Source: an uncultured Clostridium sp. (lineage in GTDB: Bacteria; Bacillota; Clostridia; Clostridiales; Clostridiaceae). Taken from it: 33,883 bases of DNA. The notes under the pieces are model-generated. The model searched no databases and had not been told where the DNA came from. It saw only the letters and a list, made by a program, of their open reading frames with translations. How positions within the stretch are numbered: the first letter of the stretch is position 1; the number at the start of each line of letters is the position of its first letter. The stretch spans positions 1-33,883 of the forward strand of contig CAKVFO010000014.1 in the NCBI GenBank assembly GCA_934746785.1, read 5' to 3'. Both the position numbers and the translations under genes were made by a program. Below, one piece after another: positions 9,081-15,727 of the stretch.

Positions 9081-9124
9081 ATTAGATATTAAATAGAAAC
9101 TCTCAATCTAGTAAACAAAACTTA

Positions 9125-9163
9125 AAAAGATCTGCATACAAAGATATTATATACAAATCTTTT
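9125..9163 (-). terminator. Intrinsic terminator of the yjfB-like gene
   Basis: Minus-strand stem AAAAGATTTGTATA paired with TATGCAGATCTTTTT, ending in a T-tract, 16 bp after the stop codon at 9179. Confidence 0.6.
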
Positions 9164-9178
9164 CACCTCAATTTTGCT

Positions 9179-9358
9179 TTATACTCTTACGTCTATTACA
9201 TTCCCTAATCTAGTATCAACAGCCATTTTTCCCATCATTGCATTTAAGTTTTCTGCAACCTTTTCTGAATTATCCATACTCATTTTTAATAAAGCTGTTC
9301 CTACTTGAGTCTGTAGTGAACTTTGACTCATAGCAATTGATAAACTTCCTATATCCAT
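9179..9358 (-). CDS. YjfB family protein (putative motility protein)
   Basis: 59 codons, translated directly from the sequence. It starts MDIGSLSIAMSQSSLQTQVG, has a central helix rich in Met (LLKMSMDN, LNAMMGKMA) and ends DVRV, which is the typical shape and C-terminus of the YjfB family (small cytoplasmic proteins linked to motility by family name only). A strong GGGGGGA site lies 5 bases before the ATG. It follows the DUF4179 gene by 41 bp and could be its last operon member, though with its own terminator. Confidence 0.8.
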   Translation of the reverse strand: MDIGSLSIAMSQSSLQTQVGTALLKMSMDNSEKVAENLNAMMGKMAVDTRLGNVIDVRV

Positions 9359-9399
9359 AGTATCCCCCCTTTTTAATTATTTATCGTACTATATAAGTT

Positions 9400-10866
9400 C
9401 TACTTTAACTTCACTGTAACCTTTTTTTCTTCATCTAAAACTAAATCACTTACCTCAGGTATTCCTATTGTATATTTCTTTGATAAATCAGCTTTAGTTA
9501 ATTGAACACTTACAATTTTATTTTCTATATCTATTATAGTTGTACTAGCCCCCTCATAAACACAATAATCCTTCATATTTTCATCAAATAAAACTACATT
9601 TCCTAATAATCTATAATCATAGTTTCCTTCTAACTTAAAAATTAGCTCTGTATATTTATCAGCTGTCTTTATATCATTAACTACAATTTTACTTTCATTA
9701 TTACTAAAAACTTCTTTCCCTCTTAATTTATCTATAGTTTGAAATGCTGTCTCCTTATCAATATCTAGATTATAACTTACACTATCTAAACCATATCCAT
9801 CATTTAATTCTTTTTCTGTTGGTTTTCTTGATATATACTCTCTATTTAAGATTCCATTTTCACTTGATGAGGAACATTTTAATATATAATTATCATTCTC
9901 TCCTCTTAATGCCTCATTTCCATTTGCTTTAATAATCTCTATATATTCTTTTTTAGATATATCATTTAAAATTTTAAATTCATAATTAAAGTTTCCATCT
10001 ATATCAATGCTTCCAGAAATTGATTTAGTAAGCAATACCTCTCCATTATTGTCTCTAACTATAAAATCGCTTATACTATTACTTCCAGAATCATAATTAT
10101 TTATTTTTCCTTCTAAGTATAGCTTGCTCTGTAAAGGAGTAACTACAAGCTTGTTTACATTTAAATTTAAATCACTATTATTAAATAAGTTTTTATTTAT
10201 TTCATATGCTGTAACTTCATCCCCCTTGTTAACTTTCAAGCTGAAATCCCACTTTCCTGAAGCTATTTTTTCACTTCCTCTTCTTACTCTTTTTATATTA
10301 AAATCTATATTTACTAAATCGTTCAAATTAATTTTTGAAACATCAGCTTCTAAAATGACTGCTGCTGTTTTTTCATCTATCATTCTTACGTTAATTCCAC
10401 TTGATTCAGCTGACTCCCCATTAATTTGTAAATCATACTCCATATCAATAAAATCTCTTATTTTCTCAGTATTTTCATATCCCTTTAATTTATCTGATTC
10501 AATAGTTAATGATACAACTAAAGTATTATCATCTATAACTACTTTATTTAGGCTGATTTCTATATTCTTATCCTCTACTTTTAAATTAATATCTTTCCCT
10601 AGTTCCTTATACTTATCTAAGTTTTGTTTATATTCCCCCTCTTTAAAATAATCAAATATATTTTCTATTATTGAATAAGCATTTACTTTTTCAAATCCTA
10701 TTGTTCCTGCCCCTATAATCCCTACAATTATAGCTGCAGCTGCTAATGTTCTTTTATTAAATACAATACTTTTTCTTTCCTCTTTTTTGGCTCTTTTATA
10801 TCCCTTTAATATTGCTTCATCTAAATTATCCGGTATATTAATAAAATCTTTTAAATTATTATCCAT
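9400..10866 (-). CDS. DUF4179 membrane protein, probable anti-sigma factor (module 1)
   Basis: 488 residues: a short acidic cytoplasmic N-terminus with IPDNLDEAILKGYKRAKKEERK, one membrane helix at about residues 40-60 (RTLAAAAIIVGIIGAGTIGF), and a long extracytoplasmic part containing the DUF4179 domain and repeated beta-rich segments. It starts 2 bp after the ECF sigma gene with GAGG overlapping the sigma stop, the usual arrangement of a sigma/anti-sigma pair. By analogy it would hold the sigma factor at the membrane until an envelope signal is sensed; that is inference. A second, shorter homologue with the same layout lies at 20133-21104. Confidence 0.82.
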   Translation of the reverse strand: MDNNLKDFINIPDNLDEAILKGYKRAKKEERKSIVFNKRTLAAAAIIVGIIGAGTIGFEKVNAYSIIENIFDYFKEGEYKQNLDKYKELGKDINLKVEDKNIEISLNKVVIDDNTLVVSLTIESDKLKGYENTEKIRDFIDMEYDLQINGESAESSGINVRMIDEKTAAVILEADVSKINLNDLVNIDFNIKRVRRGSEKIASGKWDFSLKVNKGDEVTAYEINKNLFNNSDLNLNVNKLVVTPLQSKLYLEGKINNYDSGSNSISDFIVRDNNGEVLLTKSISGSIDIDGNFNYEFKILNDISKKEYIEIIKANGNEALRGENDNYILKCSSSSENGILNREYISRKPTEKELNDGYGLDSVSYNLDIDKETAFQTIDKLRGKEVFSNNESKIVVNDIKTADKYTELIFKLEGNYDYRLLGNVVLFDENMKDYCVYEGASTTIIDIENKIVSVQLTKADLSKKYTIGIPEVSDLVLDEEKKVTVKLK

Positions 10867-10868
10867 AA

Positions 10869-11390
10869 TTAAATAACCTCAACTTTCATATGATCTCTTA
10901 AAATTGAAATTGCCTTATACAAGTTTGTCTTCACTGTACTCTCTGGTATTTCTAAAACTTCTGCAATTTCTTTAAAAGTTAAATCATCAAAATATTTAAG
11001 TATAACTACCTTTTTATATTTTTCTTGAAGCTTATCTAAGGATTCCATTAAATATAATCTATCATCCTCTTCATTATGAACTGGTTCAACTTTTTCTAAA
11101 ACTTTTTCATGTTCCATATATACTATTTTGATTTTCTTATTATAAAAATCAGTAGATACATTAATAGCTATTCTAATTATCCATGTATTAAAATATTTAG
11201 GTTCCTTTAATTTTTTTATAGATTTATAAGCTCTATACACAACTTCCTGAACTATTTCAAGTGCCATATCCTCTTCTTTTACATAGGCAAAAGCTGTTCT
11301 ATATATCTGTTCTTTACTATCATTAATAAGTTTAAGAAAAGCTTTATCATTTCCCTTTATAGCCTTTCTTATAGTCTTTTCTTCTAACAT
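10869..11390 (-). CDS. ECF-type RNA polymerase sigma factor (module 1)
   Basis: 173-residue group IV sigma factor. Region 2 is recognisable (ALEIVQEVVYRAYKSIKKLK, then FNTWIIRIAINVSTDF) and region 4 is a helix-turn-helix (LTFKEIAEVLEIPESTVKTN). There is no region 3 or 1. GGGAG lies 8 bases before the ATG. It heads an operon with the DUF4179 protein. The paralogue at 21107-21622 shares KKLKEP.YFNTWI.RI.INV, so the two modules come from a duplication or from parallel acquisition. Confidence 0.92.
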   Translation of the reverse strand: MLEEKTIRKAIKGNDKAFLKLINDSKEQIYRTAFAYVKEEDMALEIVQEVVYRAYKSIKKLKEPKYFNTWIIRIAINVSTDFYNKKIKIVYMEHEKVLEKVEPVHNEEDDRLYLMESLDKLQEKYKKVVILKYFDDLTFKEIAEVLEIPESTVKTNLYKAISILRDHMKVEVI

Positions 11391-11491
11391 ATTCTTCTCC
11401 CTTAAATTTTACTATAATGATTATTATCACTAATTAGACACTATATTTTCCAAAAAAGTTTTAAAAAAACAAAAATATTTTTACCAAATAT

Positions 11492-11520
11492 AAAAAGGAA
11501 GCACTTTATGCCTCCTTTTT
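11492..11520. terminator. Bidirectional terminator after the BFD-like gene
   Basis: AAAAAGGAAGCA and TGCCTCCTTTTT form a nearly perfect stem with a short TTTA loop, flanked by A and T tracts on both sides. It follows the 2Fe-2S protein stop codon by about 8 bp. Confidence 0.85.
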
Positions 11521-11527
11521 ACTCAAA

Positions 11528-11848
11528 CTATCTTTTTAAATCTATTACATTTTGTACTAAAGCTTTGCATCTTCCACAAGCGGTACCTGCACCCGTAATC
11601 TCTCCAACTTTCTCTACTGTATCTGCTCCATTTTTAACAGCAGTTACAACATCTTCTAAAGATACATTTTTACATCCACATACTGATGCTAATATCGCTT
11701 CAATTTCTTCTGCACATCTTCCGCATCCTGTTGCTGCGCCTGTCATTTCCTTTATTTCATCAAGAGTACGTGCTCCTTGAATCATTGCTTTTCTTATTGT
11801 AATATAGTCAACATTTTTACAATGACATATAACTCTATTTCCTGCCAT
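11528..11848 (-). CDS. Tandem BFD-type [2Fe-2S]-binding protein
   Basis: 106 residues made of two BFD-like (bacterioferritin-associated ferredoxin) units. Each has the four-cysteine pattern C-x-C ... C-x2-C: ICHCKN with GCGRCAEE in the first, and VCGCKN with ACGRCKAL in the second. The two halves also share KNV and EITGA/EMTGA motifs, so this is an internal duplication. Single BFD domains pass electrons to release stored iron or form part of nitrite reductases and oxidoreductases; a free-standing tandem form could carry two clusters. The ATG at 11848 follows GGAGG by 8 bases; the longer TTG form would overlap that site. Confidence 0.85.
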   Translation of the reverse strand: MAGNRVICHCKNVDYITIRKAMIQGARTLDEIKEMTGAATGCGRCAEEIEAILASVCGCKNVSLEDVVTAVKNGADTVEKVGEITGAGTACGRCKALVQNVIDLKR

Positions 11849-12009
11849 GTTTAAATCCTCCAAATTATTAATTCTACATAATTATATATGTTCGCAACAA
11901 TTTTTACAAGAAATTTTAACCTTTCTTAAATTAAAAGCAGAATATTCTTTTGATAAACTCCTCTTTTCATTATAAAAGCCAGCGCCATAATCACTAGCTT
12001 TCAATAATT

Positions 12010-12140
12010 CTATATAACTTTTAATGTCCACTCATCATTACATGTTCCATAAATACCACATTAAATATATTCCTATTTATACTACAGTTGTTCTTATGAT
12101 ATAATATCCAAGCTATAAATAATATTCCGTAGGTAGATGG
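12010..12140. repeat. Repeat block B, copy 1
   Basis: About 130 bp resembling 14718-14860 without large gaps: TGTCCACTCAT, CATTACAT, TTCCATAAAT, TATGATATAATATCCAAG and a small hairpin (CCGTAGGTAGATGGCTACG). On the minus strand one frame is open in both copies and ends FMEHVMMSGH here and FMEYVIMSGH in the other copy. It probably descends from the 3' end of a gene that has been copied several times in this region. Part of it also resembles DNA just after the DUF2442 gene. Confidence 0.55.
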
Positions 12141-12480
12141 CTACGTTTCATGATTAGATTCTAATAAAACCTTATCATTAACTTCTTTTAAATTTAATTC
12201 TGTATATTTATTTTGCGATGAAACAAACATACATACACTATCTTTTACAGAAAACAATTTTAAACCAATAACATCAAATAATTCCTCATCAATATTTATG
12301 ACTTGATTTATATTTTTTAAATCAGCATAAACCATTTTTTCTTTTCAAGGCAAAATAAAACTATTTCACTGTTACCTATCACAAATGATTCATATATAGA
12401 TATGTCTTCTAATAACAATAATTTCTTTTTTTACTGCAAATACATATCCTTCTTCATCTTCATCCTTAGTCCAACATGAT
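12141..12480 (-). pseudogene. Decayed gene of unknown function, frameshifted at A-tracts
   Basis: The only clean ORF is the 64-codon tail at 12141-12335 (MVYADLKNINQVINIDEELF...). Reading further upstream gives consistent protein-like sequence if one shift is allowed at the A6 tract near 12335-12340 (VLFCLEKK joined to MVYADL) and another at the A7 tract at 12426-12432 (GYVFAVKK joined to LLLLEDISIYESFVIGN). The resulting protein would be at least 115 residues. It lies just downstream of the SUKH immunity gene, where extra immunity genes are common, but I do not recognise it. Both shifts are in homopolymers, so a sequencing error is possible. Confidence 0.5.
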
Positions 12481-12588
12481 ACACTTTAGAAACACGCTTT
12501 TTGTGCAAAATTTACAAATCAAAGGCATTTTATCCAAATTATTCTTTGACATATCTCTATCTATGAAATAATTAAAAATTTCAGGTTG

Positions 12589-13011
12589 CTAATCCCAGTT
12601 ATCAATTGCTTCTTGGAATGTATCTATTAAATAATCATAAAAATTATTATAGCTATATTCTTTATTCTTACTTACCCTGTCCCATCTAATAATTTTATTT
12701 TCATCCTTTGTATCAACACATATTATAAATTCACCTAAGTCTTCAACTACTATACAGTCACTATCCAATCCTAGTGCTCTATATCTTTCTGTTCCATTAA
12801 CTACAGATGAATTATCTTTATTTTCTATACCTAATATTTCAACTCCACATATTCCTCCTGATCCATAATTTCTTACAAACCATTTATAGCTTTCTGGAAA
12901 TATAACATTAAGTTTTTCCTCAACTAATTTAATATCTGCTTCACTTACTTCTCCACAAAAATCATCATCTTCTTCATATTGAGTTATCATTTCTAAAATC
13001 TTATTATTCAT
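12589..13011 (-). CDS. SMI1/KNR4 (SUKH) family immunity protein
   Basis: 140 residues with the SUKH-1 signature: ADIKLVEEKLNVIFPESYKWFVRNYGSGG.CGVEILG near the N-terminus and an acidic middle and tail (IICVDTKDENKIIRWD, YDYLIDTFQEAIDNWD). SUKH proteins bind and neutralise nuclease toxins of polymorphic and contact-dependent systems. The gene sits directly behind DNA coding for an LHH nuclease tail, the usual toxin-then-immunity order. AGAGGTG is 6 bases before the ATG. The ORF is intact although the toxin is destroyed, so it may act as an orphan immunity gene against sister strains. Confidence 0.85.
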   Translation of the reverse strand: MNNKILEMITQYEEDDDFCGEVSEADIKLVEEKLNVIFPESYKWFVRNYGSGGICGVEILGIENKDNSSVVNGTERYRALGLDSDCIVVEDLGEFIICVDTKDENKIIRWDRVSKNKEYSYNNFYDYLIDTFQEAIDNWD

Positions 13012-13023
13012 TTAATTCACCTC

Positions 13024-13255
13024 TTATAAATTTTTGACTCTCCATCTCCAATACTTCCTTAGAAAATTTGAATATTGTTTATCTAAAATCTCATTATTTC
13101 TAAAGCTCCCTCCATTTTCTACTAGTTTATGTAAAATTTCGGTATATTCATCATGGGTAGTTGCAGCTATTTCCACCATGCTACCTGCTTCAACTTGAGT
13201 TAAATGGTGTAATTCTATCTTAGCTTCAACTCCATTTTTATCAACAGCATATTAT
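13024..13255 (-). pseudogene. C-terminal LHH nuclease domain of a lost polymorphic toxin
   Basis: The frame reads AVDKNGVEAKIELHHLTQVE..., continues with MVEIAATTHDEYTEILH and SFRNNEILDKQYSNF and ends RKYWRWRVKNL-stop at 13024. LHH, the later H..Y..ILH and the aromatic-basic tail fit the LHH subgroup of HNH/Endo VII nucleases found at the C-terminus of YobL/YeeF-like LXG toxins. About 75 codons remain; a full toxin has several hundred. No start codon or ribosome site is present in frame. The 5' side is joined, after a deletion, to the truncated helical gene at 13241-13420. The SUKH immunity gene starts 13 bp after the stop. Confidence 0.75.
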
Positions 13256-13420
13256 ATAATCAAGCATATCATCTGCACACTGTACCGCAAACTTAGTATT
13301 TCTTAAGTTATATCTAAGTTCAAAATTTCTCTGTTCAAGTTTTCTAATTTCTTCATTATTACTTTTTATTTCAGCTTCACACTTAGAAATTTCCCTGCGC
13401 ATTGATGAAATATTACTCAT
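13241..13420 (-). pseudogene. Truncated coiled-coil (DUF5082/YwqH-like) gene of an LXG toxin cluster
   Basis: Starts MSNISSMRREISKCEAEIKS and is strongly helical and charged, like the small ESAT-6-like partner proteins encoded just before LXG toxins. It reads 59 codons to a stop at 13241-13243; related proteins are usually about twice as long. The start ATG overlaps the stop of the gene before it (GATGAGTAA). At its 3' end the DNA switches to the LHH nuclease frame, so a deletion has removed the rest of this gene and nearly all of the toxin gene. The family name is tentative. Confidence 0.6.
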
Positions 13421-13923
13421 CTTTCTTGTCCTCCCTAATAGAAATCTCCCTTTTAAACAAACCTTCTTCCCTTATATTTGCAAAGGTAATCGAACGTAAA
13501 CCTCTCTGTAATATAAGCTCATTTTTCATTGTCAAAACAAAAGCTAAATCCAAGTCATCACTATATCCCCTATATATAACTTCTTTTATTGCTATTTCAT
13601 TCCTTCTTTATCTTTTAAGTTTTCATTCTTTAGAGTTACAACTGAACCAAGTGGAAGTATATCTTCTGAAAAATCTATAAGAGTAGTTAAAATTTTCTTC
13701 TTATGCTCAAAAGATAAATCAAGTTTTTCATCATTTAAAGATAAACTTTGATTTTCTTCAGTAAATAACTTATCATATTCCTTAAAAAGAGTACTTCTAT
13801 CCTTCATTAATAAATAAGATATTTTTAGCAAAAGTGCCTTTTCAGTTTTGGGAATATAATTCAAATTATCAATCCATCTAATAAGCATTGCTCTGTGCTT
13901 ATTTCTTCATAATTAAATTTCAT
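13413..13923 (-). pseudogene. Decayed DUF4176-like gene of the LXG toxin cluster, two frameshifts
   Basis: A good ribosome site (AAAGGAGCAG) precedes ATG at 13923, giving MKFNYEEISTE. One frameshift near 13890 then leads into AMLIRWIDNLNYIPKTEKALLL and on to ILPLGSVVTLKNENLKDKEG, where LPLGSVV is the hallmark of DUF4176 proteins from type VII/LXG loci. A second shift near 13595 continues IAIKEVIYRGYSDDLDLAF, LTMKNELILQRGLRSITFAN and ends SIREDKKDE-stop. Read through, the gene has about 170 codons. Only the middle 98 codons (13592-13888) form an uninterrupted ORF, without its own ribosome site. The gene therefore looks inactive. Confidence 0.6.
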
Positions 13924-14061
13924 AATTTCAACTGCTCCTTTTTTATTTTTTATTTTTTACTCTTTTATTGTAACATCTAGATATGTAATTTTTTATCGAA
14001 ATGCCATTTTTTATAACCATAGTCCTATAGCACAAGGACTAATTACCTGTTATTTTTATCA

Positions 14062-14160
14062 AACTACTATATAATTTTTAAAGTCCCTCTTTCACACCTT
14101 TAGGAAGTATATAATTATCATTTAGCATAACCATGCATAAAATTACATATTCCATAATTC
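14062..14160. repeat. DUF2442 3' end and flank, related to repeat block B
   Basis: The end of the DUF2442 gene (minus-strand TATGGAATATGTAAT) and, about 50 bp further, CTACTATATAATTTTTAAAGTCCCTC match two adjoining parts of repeat block B at 14718 (CTACTATAAAACTTTCAATGTCCACTC, then ATTACATATTCCATA). In block B the intervening 50 bp are missing. This suggests block B copies came from tails of genes of this kind. Confidence 0.4.
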
Positions 14161-14379
14161 ATATTCACTAATATCTATATCATCATTCCAACTTATTCCG
14201 TATCCACCTGCATCAACTTTCGCTTGTTCAAATAATAATTTATTTTTTAAATCACAATAAAAATCTTCTTTAATTTTATCTTTAAAATCTATATTTTTTG
14301 TAACTCCATTATCAAATAAAACACTTATACTATAATTTTCAGAATTAACTTTAATGCTCTTTATTTTAGGACTATTCAT
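14143..14379 (-). CDS. DUF2442 protein
   Basis: 78 residues of the DUF2442 family: KSIKVNSENYSISVLFDNGVTKNIDF, then FYCDLKNKLLFEQAKVD, and the typical GGYGISWNDDIDISEYELW ending. Its start overlaps the stop of the DUF4160 gene (TAATG). DUF4160-DUF2442 pairs are widespread and have been proposed as toxin-antitoxin-like modules; no biochemical role can be read from the sequence. The complete ORFs suggest that this pair is still active amid decayed neighbours. Confidence 0.85.
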   Translation of the reverse strand: MNSPKIKSIKVNSENYSISVLFDNGVTKNIDFKDKIKEDFYCDLKNKLLFEQAKVDAGGYGISWNDDIDISEYELWNM

Positions 14380-14627
14380 TATTCTAATCCCTCTAATTTC
14401 TTGAACAATTTAGTATTCCACATTTCCATTAAATCATCTTGATACTTCTCTGCCCATTCTCTTACTAATTTATATGCTCTATTTGATAAATCTCCTTCTA
14501 ACATTTCTAATGTTTTTATATCAATAACTCCAACATATTCACCATAGATTGCATGAAAATGTGGTGGTGTATGGTCATTAGGATACATCTTTACTACTAT
14601 TCCAAAGAATCTTGTAATAACTGGCAT
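14379..14627 (-). CDS. DUF4160 protein
   Basis: 82 residues, starting MPVITRFFGIVVKMYPNDH and containing the family signature TPPHFHAIYGEYVGVIDI, then LVREWAEKYQDDLMEMW. The His-rich HFHA motif is the most conserved part of DUF4160. The ATG at 14627 was chosen because AAGAGGTG lies 7 bases before it and because family members start MP.I.RFFG; an in-frame GTG at 14636 overlaps that site. It is translationally coupled to the DUF2442 gene. Confidence 0.87.
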   Translation of the reverse strand: MPVITRFFGIVVKMYPNDHTPPHFHAIYGEYVGVIDIKTLEMLEGDLSNRAYKLVREWAEKYQDDLMEMWNTKLFKKLEGLE

Positions 14628-14717
14628 AACTTTCACCTCTTAATATAAAATATATTTATATTATATCCTAGAAAATATTTTATATAAAGATTCTCATAAA
14701 AACTTATAATTTTGGAA

Positions 14718-14858
14718 CTACTATAAAACTTTCAATGTCCACTCATTATTACATATTCCATAAATTCTATATCCAACATATACCTGTTTATACCACGCTT
14801 ATTCTCATGATATAATATCCAAGTTATATAAAAAAAATCCGCAGATGGATGGCTGCGG
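14718..14858. repeat. Repeat block B, copy 2, with terminator hairpin
   Basis: Second copy of the block at 12010-12140. It contains CTACTATAAAAC, CAATGTCCACTCATTATTACAT, TTCCATAAATTC and ATGATATAATATCCAAG. At its right end a hairpin CCGCAG/CTGCGG is followed on the minus strand by ATTTTTTT. A partial third copy (AAAGTCCACTCATCATTACATATTCCATAAA) is at 15169-15201. No intact gene is seen. Confidence 0.55.
14829..14858 (-). terminator. Intrinsic terminator on the minus strand within repeat B
   Basis: CCGCAG-8 bases-CTGCGG stem followed on the minus strand by A and eight T. No minus-strand gene lies directly before it (the next is more than 400 bp away), so it may end a non-coding transcript from 14870-15200 or be the remnant of a lost gene. 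Confidence 0.65.
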
Positions 14859-14919
14859 TGGTTTGTACATTTTTCCGCCTTGGGCTATTGGTATTTTACT
14901 TTAGCTTAGGGGGGTGGTA

Positions 14920-14994
14920 TTGAAGATTAAATTCCTGGGTATAGATCTAGAAATTAAAAACAAAGAGAAAAAGCACCCATCCGACCAAGAATAG
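14920..14994 (+). CDS. 24-residue ORF in repeat block C
   Basis: TTG start, 2-6 bases after AGGGGGGTGG, reading MKIKFLGIDLEIK then NKEKKHPSDQE and a stop. The core FLGIDLEIK.KEKKH is repeated in frame in block C copy 2, where no start codon is found. A short, amphipathic, lysine-rich peptide; no family recognised. It may be a small protein gene, the tail of a lost gene, or chance. Confidence 0.35.
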   Translation: MKIKFLGIDLEIKNKEKKHPSDQE

Positions 14995-15057
14995 TGCTTA
15001 TCTCTTAAAATCTTTATTAAAAATTCAATAGCCCTAAAACTAAAAAATGTTCTAGGA

Positions 15058-15088
15058 AGTCTAGTGTTAGCAGCGCTAGACTTTTCTT
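15058..15088 (+). terminator. Hairpin terminator of repeat block C, copy 1
   Basis: AGTCTAGTG-7 bases-CGCTAGACT followed by TTTCTT on the plus strand, with one G-T wobble. The equivalent hairpin at 17901 has a perfect 9-bp stem although one base differs on each side, so the pairing is kept. Confidence 0.6.
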
Positions 15089-15168
15089 ATATACTTATTA
15101 TATCAAGTTTTTTATAAAAATAAACTGTTATTTAATTACATATAAACACACTAGTGTTACACCATTTT

Positions 15169-15201
15169 TAAAGTCCACTCATCATTACATATTCCATAAA
15201 C
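15169..15201. repeat. Repeat block B, partial copy 3
   Basis: TTTTTAAAGTCCACTCATCATTACATATTCCATAAAC; on the minus strand one frame ends FMEYVMMSGL-stop and another EWTLKMV-stop. The second frame and the following CACTAGTGT also resemble the 3' end of the broken ABC-F gene (DWTLKLV-stop, then CACTAGTGT) at 17955-17990. It may therefore be a leftover of a second ABC-F gene end. Confidence 0.4.
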
Positions 15202-15290
15202 TTAAATGTTTAATACTTAAAATCTAAAAAATAAAATTATTCTATTAAAGTTATGCTATAAGAATAAATATATTTACTATCAATTTTGTT

Positions 15291-15713
15291 CTACTTAGTA
15301 TTCATTAATATAATTCCTACTATACTCAGCCCTATTCCTATCATATTTTTAATATTAATATCTTCTTTAAAAAATATAATTCCTATTGGTACTAAAGTAA
15401 TTGTAACTAAAATTGTCGAAATAATTGATGCTGTTCCTACATTCCATCCAACCCTGTATGCTAATAGAAAACCTAATTCCAAAAATATTATTGATAATCC
15501 TAATACAAAACTTGACCAATTTAACTCTTTAAAATTCATTTTTACTGTTTCATTACCTTTTGTCAGAAAAAATATTATTGCACTAAAAACTAATGCAACA
15601 CTATAGGTAATCATAAGTGAAAACATAGGATTTATATTCTCAGAAGTATTTTTTTGAGCTATATGATATACAACATTTGCAATAATAGTTAATAATAACG
15701 GTACATAATACAC
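15291..15713 (-). CDS. EamA/DMT-type small membrane transporter
   Basis: About 140 residues with four to five hydrophobic helices and an EamA-type end (GTASIISTILVTITLVPIGIIFFKEDINIKNMIGIGLSIVGIILMNTK). It corresponds to one half of a ten-helix EamA drug/metabolite transporter, as in SMR-like and paired five-helix members, so it may act as a dimer. The substrate is unknown. AGGAGG lies 8 bases before the GTG at 15713; an upstream GTG overlaps this site. It follows the radical SAM gene by 14 bp and is probably translated from the same message, which suggests export or import of something linked to that enzyme. Confidence 0.8.
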   Translation of the reverse strand: MYYVPLLLTIIANVVYHIAQKNTSENINPMFSLMITYSVALVFSAIIFFLTKGNETVKMNFKELNWSSFVLGLSIIFLELGFLLAYRVGWNVGTASIISTILVTITLVPIGIIFFKEDINIKNMIGIGLSIVGIILMNTK

Positions 15714-15727
15714 GTTCTTCACCTCCT

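Larger units (their letters stand above)
14865..15150. repeat. Repeat block C, copy 1 (small ORF plus two hairpins)
   Basis: Shares with 17700-17960 the segments TAGATCTAGAAATTAAAA, GAAAAAAGCACC...CCACCAAGAATAGT, CAATAGCCCTAAAACTAAAA and GTTCTAGGAAGTCTAGTGTTA...GCTAGACTTTTCTTATAT. It holds a 24-codon ORF, an inner hairpin (AAGCAC/GTGCTT) and an end hairpin at 15058. Near its 5' side GGGCTATTG (14882) can pair with CAATAGCCC (15027), a long-range pairing like that in type I toxin messages. Function unknown. Confidence 0.6.

Noticed and set aside
10124..10651. Plus-strand ORF of 175 codons opposite the first DUF4179 gene
   Set aside because: Low-complexity Ser/Leu/Phe-rich translation, no ribosome site, lies wholly antisense to a well-supported gene.
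11405..11435. Possible Fur box (TAATGATTATTATCACTAATTA) before ECF sigma gene 1
   Set aside because: Only partial match to the 7-1-7 pattern and easily produced by A+T-rich DNA.
15286..15606. Plus-strand ORF of 106 codons opposite the EamA gene
   Set aside because: Hydrophobic shadow frame of a membrane protein gene, without a ribosome site.
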